Below, piece after piece: positions 58,130 through 64,000 of a DNA stretch of 64,000 bases. A program made the translations under genes and the position numbers. Where the stretch lies: contig NC_037673.1 in assembly GCF_003255815.1 (NCBI RefSeq), positions 4,273,840 through 4,337,839 on the forward strand. Reading direction: 5' to 3'. Each line of letters starts with the position of its first letter. Positions within the stretch are counted from its first letter, which is position 1. A model generated the notes under the pieces. The model was not told the DNA's origin and did no database searches. It saw only the letters and a program-made list of their open reading frames with translations. The DNA is from Theropithecus gelada (Eukaryota; Chordata; Mammalia; Primates; Cercopithecidae).

Positions 58130-58740
58130 CACACAAAGAGGAGACAGTATTGTGTAGAAACTGTCACGCATCACCACCTATTTTGACATGCACGGGGCCG
58201 TTTGTTGTCTGTCGAACATGCAAATTAAGTGCCTGCTGTCATAGCCAGCCGATATCTGAAAGTGGAAAATGAGACCACCTGTAACCAGTGAATGGAGTGA
58301 TGGACAAGCATTCAGGGCTCGTCATCTCCGAGGCCATTCACACCACCTTCGAATTGCATATGACATGTAAAAATCTTTTCTTAATATTCACAACCGGGAA
58401 GTTTGGGGAATTATGGAGGCTTCAACTGCTGCATCTAATGGGTTCTCCAAGCAGACAGCTGTGACTGTGAGCTGGCTTGATAATTAGGTGTCCAGGAAGA
58501 TTTTATGCTACGAATCAGTTAAAAGGGAGAAAAGAAAAAGAAAATAATGGCAAGCAAAACTCGCTGGGATGGAAATTGCATTAACCCTTGTGTGTCTTCC
58601 TACTCGTAAGCTTTCTTGGAGCCAGGATTAATTTTCAGGATATGGTGTCATCATGCCTTCTGTGTGCGGGTTTAATTCGTAAACACGCCCCAGTGTGCCG
58701 GATAGAATGGCTAGCTAATTTGGGCTACCATCCAGGAAAG
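58130..58740. promoter_or_regulatory. Candidate conserved noncoding block
   Basis: A 600-base stretch with no repeat signature, several well-spaced transcription-factor-like words and intact CpGs. It includes a perfect octamer ATGCAAAT at 58218-58225 and a homeodomain-type TAATTAG at 58481-58487. This is inference from composition only. Confidence 0.25.
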
Positions 58741-59747
58741 GTCGCTCATCAGTCAACGTGATACCACTTTCCATAGTCACGCAATGATTCCCAACATGCC
58801 CTGAAATTTCCCTGTCCAAATGAAATTCTTGAAAAGTGTATTCTATCAAAAAAGAAAAAACAAAAAACAAAAAACAAAAAACCTAAAAATAGGGAAGCAT
58901 GGCTGCCTTCAGGCAAATCAAAGTGTTTAATACACAGCTTCAGTCTTTGGTAGTATTTCTTCACCAGATCTTCATATTTATTTGTTGGGAGTTGGGGGCA
59001 CCAAAATAGGCCATCTATACAAAAAGAATCAGAAACTACATTCTGATTGAGAACACCGTATACTATGCCTTTAGACTGGAACTAAAATATGGGAAGTATT
59101 GAATTATCCTTGAATGAGACTCAATAATATAAACTGGAAGGATGTTGTTTACTGAAAATTGCCACCTCCTTCTTTCTTCAAACACAAACTTCCTGGTTCT
59201 AAGCTGAGCCTAACTGGGGAAATGCAGACGGACATTTCCCCAGGAAACGGGCTGCCTTCCCCTCCTGAATCTCCTCCATGACAGGGACTCTGAAGAGCTG
59301 TGCTAGAGGCAGCAGCTCTGAGTCTGTGTGTGTGGGACTCGCCCCGCACTGAGCCCGGCCTCAAAGTTCCTTTCTCCTGTGTCTCCATATCAGTCTACCA
59401 AGAGAGCACTTTGTGCCAACCGCGTATGCACACAGCAAAAATGTGAGCCTTCTTTAAAGGAAGCGATAGGGCTTACATTTAGTTAAATTTAGGGCTTAGA
59501 TGTGGAAACAAGGAGCCATGTCATGGTTAGGACAAAAATGATTTTACTTTGTCCCATCGGAAGTGCACAAAGATGGAAAGCCTGTTTTAGAGTGGCAAGG
59601 CGACATCCTTTAACCCTCCACTCTGTACACCACCCTTTGTTTTGTGCACTGTTTGAGATAGGATTTGTACTCCTCCCGATCTTAACGGCATTAGTGTAGA
59701 AAAGTGATGTGTTAATAATTGGCAAAACTTTTTTTTGTCTGATGAGT
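58741..59747. other. Unassigned single-copy DNA
   Basis: No gene or repeat recognised, apart from a short (CAAAAAA)n run near 58851-58883. Confidence 0.45.
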
Positions 59748-59990
59748 GTTGATTGAGAGCCCACTCTGCCACTAAGTGCCGGGTTGCAGACCTCAGTGAT
59801 GCTTCAAGGAACACGAGAATAAAACTTTCTGCTCTCTCGACCCTTAGATTGTGGTGAAGGGGAGTTTTACATTGCAGAGATAATAAATGCATAAAATAAA
59901 TTTTCCATGCACAAAAGCAATGGAAAAATATCACAGTGTAGCAGGGTGAAGAACACCATTTGGAGGAAGGCAAGGAAAGCAGCAAAGGCA
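59748..59990 (-). mobile_element. Probable L2 fragment
   Basis: Plus text gattgagagcccactctgcc, actaagtgccggg and gagataataaatgcataaaa is an imperfect complement of the L2 3' part (tgtgccaggcac followed by a gggagacagacaataa box). Very diverged. Confidence 0.45.
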
Positions 59991-62382
59991 TGCTATAAAG
60001 TCCGTCATTCCAGAGTTACTTGCAATAGAGAGTTTTTGAAAATTAAAACAACATTATAAGCGGTGAGAAATGTCAGGAAAGCCTGTTTGCAATGCCATGC
60101 TAGAGCCAGCTTGTACCAGTGAGGTGGTTGTTAAACACAGCCATGGTTGATATTTTAATTATGTGCGTTTAAAATTCAATATATTCTATTATAGAAAAAA
60201 CTGATAAATACTGAATGTATATCACTGCAGAATTACTTGAGTGCATTTTGTTATCACTTAGGGTCTTGGGGCTGTTCAGCCTCTGGCGTCTGAATGATGC
60301 AATACTGTACAATGATGCTGCTGCCTAGCCTGCCCCACTCCATGTTCAGTGAGTCATGTTTGTAGATCGAAATTGACCGTGGTGGGAATGTTTACACCAT
60401 GGATATTGGCAAATGAGACCTATCGGGGCCTTTGTCTCACCCCTCTGAGAACTGGCTGGTGGTTAATCATTTACCAGCACATCACTGTCCTTACCCCAGG
60501 TTGACATCCTGACACCTTGATGAGTTCTGCTCTGTGGGACATTTGCCACATGAAATAAAAAGCACACAGAGCTTCCAGGAGGGCAGGCGGAGTGGCAGCC
60601 CGTTCATTTTTGATCCAGATGCTGGCGTTAGCCATGTTTTCTTTGTGGTGCCATATCCTGCTTTGTCAGAAGCCTTCCCCGTCGCCTGGCCTCTAGGTCA
60701 CCTCGAGACTGTTCATGCAATCATCCTCCCCAGCAAAAGTGTTTCAGTTCCAACATTACCTGGAAAATCCTAGAAAAGCAGAATCATTCTAGCCTGGAAT
60801 GACTTCTAACTCAGGGGATTTCAGAGTGTGGAAAGTTGAGCCTGCATGATTCTGATACAACAGCAAAGCTCCGTTTCTGACCAATTCACCTGCCTAACGC
60901 TTAGGTTCTTGGACTGGCTGCAGGAAGTGAGTTTAATCCGGGAGGCTGTGTCTTCTTCATCATGGTGTCCTTCATGCCTAATAACGGGTTCTTTTAAAAA
61001 GCCCCTGGGCTCTTTGCAGCAAAATCAAGCAGCATGGGAATCCCTGGGCCACTCAGAAGCTGCACCTTCACTATGGATGGGACATCCCTGCATGTAGCAG
61101 GACAGCCCGGGCAGCTGCTATGGGCTCTAGAAGCCTGGGAATGAGGCAAAGAAAAGATTCAGTTAGAAAATTCTGCAGTATTTTAAATGTGATGTTTCTA
61201 CCTTAGGTTACATGATGCAGCTACAGTCCTCCAAATCGGTTTCACAGTAATATTGTCTGGGAAAACATTTAACAGTGACTTGCATTTAGTTAGGAAAAAA
61301 TAGTGACCATTTTTATAGAAATAAATCAAGGCACTTTTGTAAATAAAAACATAGATTGATGCATTCATTCTAGGTTCCATGTCATGACTGAAAAAGACTC
61401 TAAACAGGAAAATTCTTACTTTCACCAAATATGTCCAAGCTATACCCCACCTGAGCTGTTGGGTTTGGCACCTTATCTTCGATCCATTCCAATTATAGGG
61501 AACAAGAAAACTGCATTTTTCAGTCAATTCAGAGGGGCACATCTTTAATTGTACCACTTACTTGTGACAGCTTGCGTCCAAATCGTCACAAAGTCAGCAG
61601 CTTCGCCCATGACGTGATTGTGTATGTGTGTGTTGTGTGTGCAGATGTGCAAGAGGGAGGGAACAGGGAGAAGGGGATCATAAGTTGTATGTGGTTTAAG
61701 CAATGCCAGCAGCACGAGTCTGTGGCAGGAGCTGGATGCTGGAGCTAAGAGACATGTTCTCTAGAGGTGGTGCCATGGCTGCATCCCGAGTGATGTGCTG
61801 AGTTTATTTAACACTTCTTCTCCTGGCTAAAGGGGGATTTTGTTTTCCAGCAGTCAAGCCAGGCGGAGGGGCTGGAATTTGGGAAATGGGTGTATAAGAG
61901 GGAGGTAGGGAGGGAGGAGAAGGAAGGTGGTGTGGTTCAGGACATGCCTCCTGGAGCCATTAGGGAGGGGATTCTGCATGAGCCGTGATTGGCCAAGTTC
62001 CCCTTTCCAAAGTGGGCTTCCGTGTCCCCACAGGTAAAAGCCAGAGCCCCGTGAGGTTGACAGTAGCTTGCATGGGTAGGGGAAGGTCCCCCTTTAAGCT
62101 TCAGCCTGGTCTCAGAATTCACAGTGGGTTTGAGAGATAGATCTAGTCTTGAAGCATTCGGAGGTTTTACCTTTTTTTACAATTTGTAAAAGCATTTCCC
62201 TGTGCCATGTGATACACTAAGCAGTCATCAAGTGTTTAAAGTTCAAAACAAAACTGGAAGAAAGGCACTATTGTGCCCATTGTTTAGAGGTGCACATCAA
62301 GCTGGACTGTTGTACTCATTGCTTATTTTGAATTTATATTTGATTCCTCATGCACAGTTTTGAATAATATATGATACTACTG
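59991..62382. other. Unassigned, mostly single-copy DNA
   Basis: No gene or repeat identified. 60100-60530 has the same look as the block at 58130 (no repeat words, TTAAT/AATTAT motifs). Short GGGAGGGAGG run at 61897-61918. Confidence 0.45.
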
Positions 62383-62402
62383 ATAGTGGTGTATTTTTTT
62401 CT

Positions 62403-62809
62403 TTATTTTTAAACTATTTTATTTTATTTTAAGTTCCAGGATACATGTGCAGGACGTGCAGGTTTTTTTTTTACATAGGTAAGTGTGTGCCATGGGTTGA
62501 TTGCTGCACCTATCAACCCGTCACCTAGGTGTTAAGCCCAGCGTGCATTAGTTATTTTTCCTGATGTTCTCCCTCTCCCTGCCCACCCCTACAGGCACCA
62601 GTGTGTGTTTTTCCCCTTCCTGTGTCCAAGTGTTCTCATTGTTCAGCTCCCACTTATAAGTGAGAACATGAGGTATTTTGTTTCCTGTTCCTGTGTTAGT
62701 TTGCTGAGGACAATGGCTTCCAGCTCCATCCACGTCCCTGCAGAGGACATGATCCTGTTCCTTTTTATGACTGCATAGTATTCCATAGTCTATATATCAC
62801 ATTTTCTTT
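62403..62809 (-). mobile_element. 5'-truncated primate L1 3' end
   Basis: Plus text ttttaagttccaggatacat, gtgtgccatgggttgattgc, ctcccacttataagtgagaa and tgactgcatagtattccata is the complement of the L1 3' end. Duplications of about 19 bases (atagtggtgtatttttt at 62383 and atagtggtatatttttt at 62810) flank it, so the insertion boundaries are clear. Confidence 0.95.
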
Positions 62810-62828
62810 ATAGTGGTATATTTTTTCT

Positions 62829-63074
62829 AGTAACCATAAGAAACTTAGTTCTAGAATTTCGAATGTCTTCATTAAAAAAAAAAAATTTAGATAACCATCC
62901 AGATGAAGTGTTTCTTACTAACTACCAGAAGTTAGCTTCTGATTTGTAAATGGGAAGCTACTCAGATAGGATCTTTGAGTGGCATTTTTGTTGTATTATG
63001 ATAATTAAGCAGGACTTGAACACTGCTGTAGGAGAAGAAGTCAACTTGTCTATGTTAAGTTCACACATTTGGTC
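62829..63074. other. Unassigned DNA
   Basis: Nothing recognised except a short A run at 62874-62884. Confidence 0.4.
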
Positions 63075-63200
63075 AGCATTTGTTTGCTGAACACCTAGTG
63101 ATACTCATATTCACTGTTAGTGCGCTATGGCAAACACTGGGTGAGAAGTCAAGTTGAGCTGCCCTCAAAGTTCTTCAGCTCTGGTAGGACAGACAAGTAA
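63075..63200 (-). mobile_element. Probable L2 fragment
   Basis: cagcatttgtttgctgaaca, cctagtgatactcatattca and gtaggacagacaagtaaaaa follow the antisense L2 order (tttattgagcacctactatg ... gacagacaa). Confidence 0.5.
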
Positions 63201-64000
63201 AAACGTTAGTTTTCTCTGCAAACGTAGAGTCCTTCTTCCCATTCCAGCTCCTGGTGAAGGTGTTCTGTAAACTGCCAGCAATTTCACACAGTGCTTAACC
63301 AAAACACAGCCTTTGCTCATACTGCCTTTCAGTGTGAGGAAATTCTAGATTTTAAAAACGTAGGTTCATGGTATCATTTAGCTGAATGTAACAATATTAC
63401 TTTTCATTCATGTGCACTGAAAAAGGACTTAGCATCTCTTCAAGTCTATTAAATTTCCTTATACAAGAGCAGTCTTTTTACTTAATCTTTTTAAATCTCT
63501 TGATAATTGATCAACCTCCACTTGTGTCCCTACATCCTGGTGGGAGCCTTTCCAGAACTACCAGCCAGTCAGCTGTAGTCGTATCTATTTCTGGATTCTG
63601 TTAGACAGAGTTCCACTCGGTCCCTTGTGGAGAAATGCCAAACAATGATCATGAAAGATAATCACCATGTTTAAAACATGTCATTTTATATGTAAAGTTT
63701 TGCTTCAAGTTTAAAGTTGAACATTCTGGATTATAAATTTCTAGGAACATTTGGCTATGTTTTAAATGTACAAGTGGACATGGTTATGATGTCACATTTT
63801 AGAAAGAATTTACGTTATGAACAAACAGCAAAAAGGAGCTCTAATACACTGGTCTGGCCTTTTTCTATTTTCCCCTTTGAGGTTGATTTCAGATTATTTG
63901 TAGCAAATAGCAGGTAAACTGGAAAAACTTCTAAATGTTTAATCACACTTTCCTTCATCCTTTACAGAGAAACTCATCACCTCCTACCATGATAGTTCCC
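63201..64000. other. Unassigned DNA to window end
   Basis: No gene or repeat recognised; AT-rich single-copy look. Confidence 0.45.

Overview
The window looks like primate, almost certainly human, nuclear DNA from an intergenic or deep intronic region. The evidence is a full-length AluY with a perfect 15-bp target-site duplication (TSD), two AluS-like and one AluJ-like copies, primate-type L1 3' ends, a solo HERV9 LTR (LTR12) and several MaLR (MSTA/THE1) LTRs. These lie among older mammalian repeats (MIR, L2, L1M, MER2/Tigger, MADE1). I find no protein-coding exon set, no CpG-island promoter, no structural RNA gene and no CRISPR array. Every longer open frame is either a relic of a mobile element or a by-product of a simple repeat. 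All family names come from sequence memory, not from a database search.

Layout. 1-5345: a plus-strand L1M copy with broken ORF2, then an older L1M 3' end. 5.3-15.6 kb: mostly single-copy DNA with a MIR, TG/CA repeats, a 320-bp ACY-triplet tract (9772-10095) and a 525-bp AT-rich self-complementary tract (13620-14146). 15.6-16.6 kb: a CA-rich minisatellite split by a solo LTR12. 19.2-22.6 kb: an ERV1-like LTR and two ERVL-like LTR pieces, with a MER2/Tigger copy in the TA/TG tract that ends the first piece. 23.5-23.9 kb: MADE1 beside an L2 3' end. 27-29 kb: minus-strand L1 split by an Alu, then another Alu and an L1 ORF2 scrap. 29.2-32.1 kb: a solo MSTA LTR (minus) followed by an MSTA element with both LTRs, an internal region and target duplications. 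33.7-34.9 kb: minus L1M next to a plus L1P 3' end that contains a GATA repeat. 36.1-36.9 kb: a THE1/MST LTR nested in an MLT1-like LTR. 41.1-42.2 kb: minus L1M carrying AluY. 42.66-46.12 kb: a 5'-truncated primate L1 with an 11-bp TSD and an internal inverted duplication. 49.2-51.1 kb: a 59-bp triplicate, MIR, an ERV1-like LTR and an MLT1-like LTR. 51.1-55.3 kb: L1 ORF2 patchwork and a plus L1M with a large internal deletion. 55.3-56.3 kb: an MLT1-like LTR split by another LTR-like block, then MIR. 56.3-64 kb: mostly unique sequence with candidate conserved blocks and a minus L1P 3' end.

The features do not form a gene system. The window is a layered record of transposition, with insertions into earlier insertions and later deletions, duplications and one inverted copy. 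The most unusual structure is a 93-bp segment of the 42.7-kb L1 that recurs about 1.66 kb downstream in inverted orientation at roughly 98% identity, inside the same element. Other points worth checking are the LTR12 as a possible leftward promoter, the unstable-looking ACY and AT tracts, and a possible 41-nt exon near 24.6 kb. I see no convincing previously undescribed biological system.
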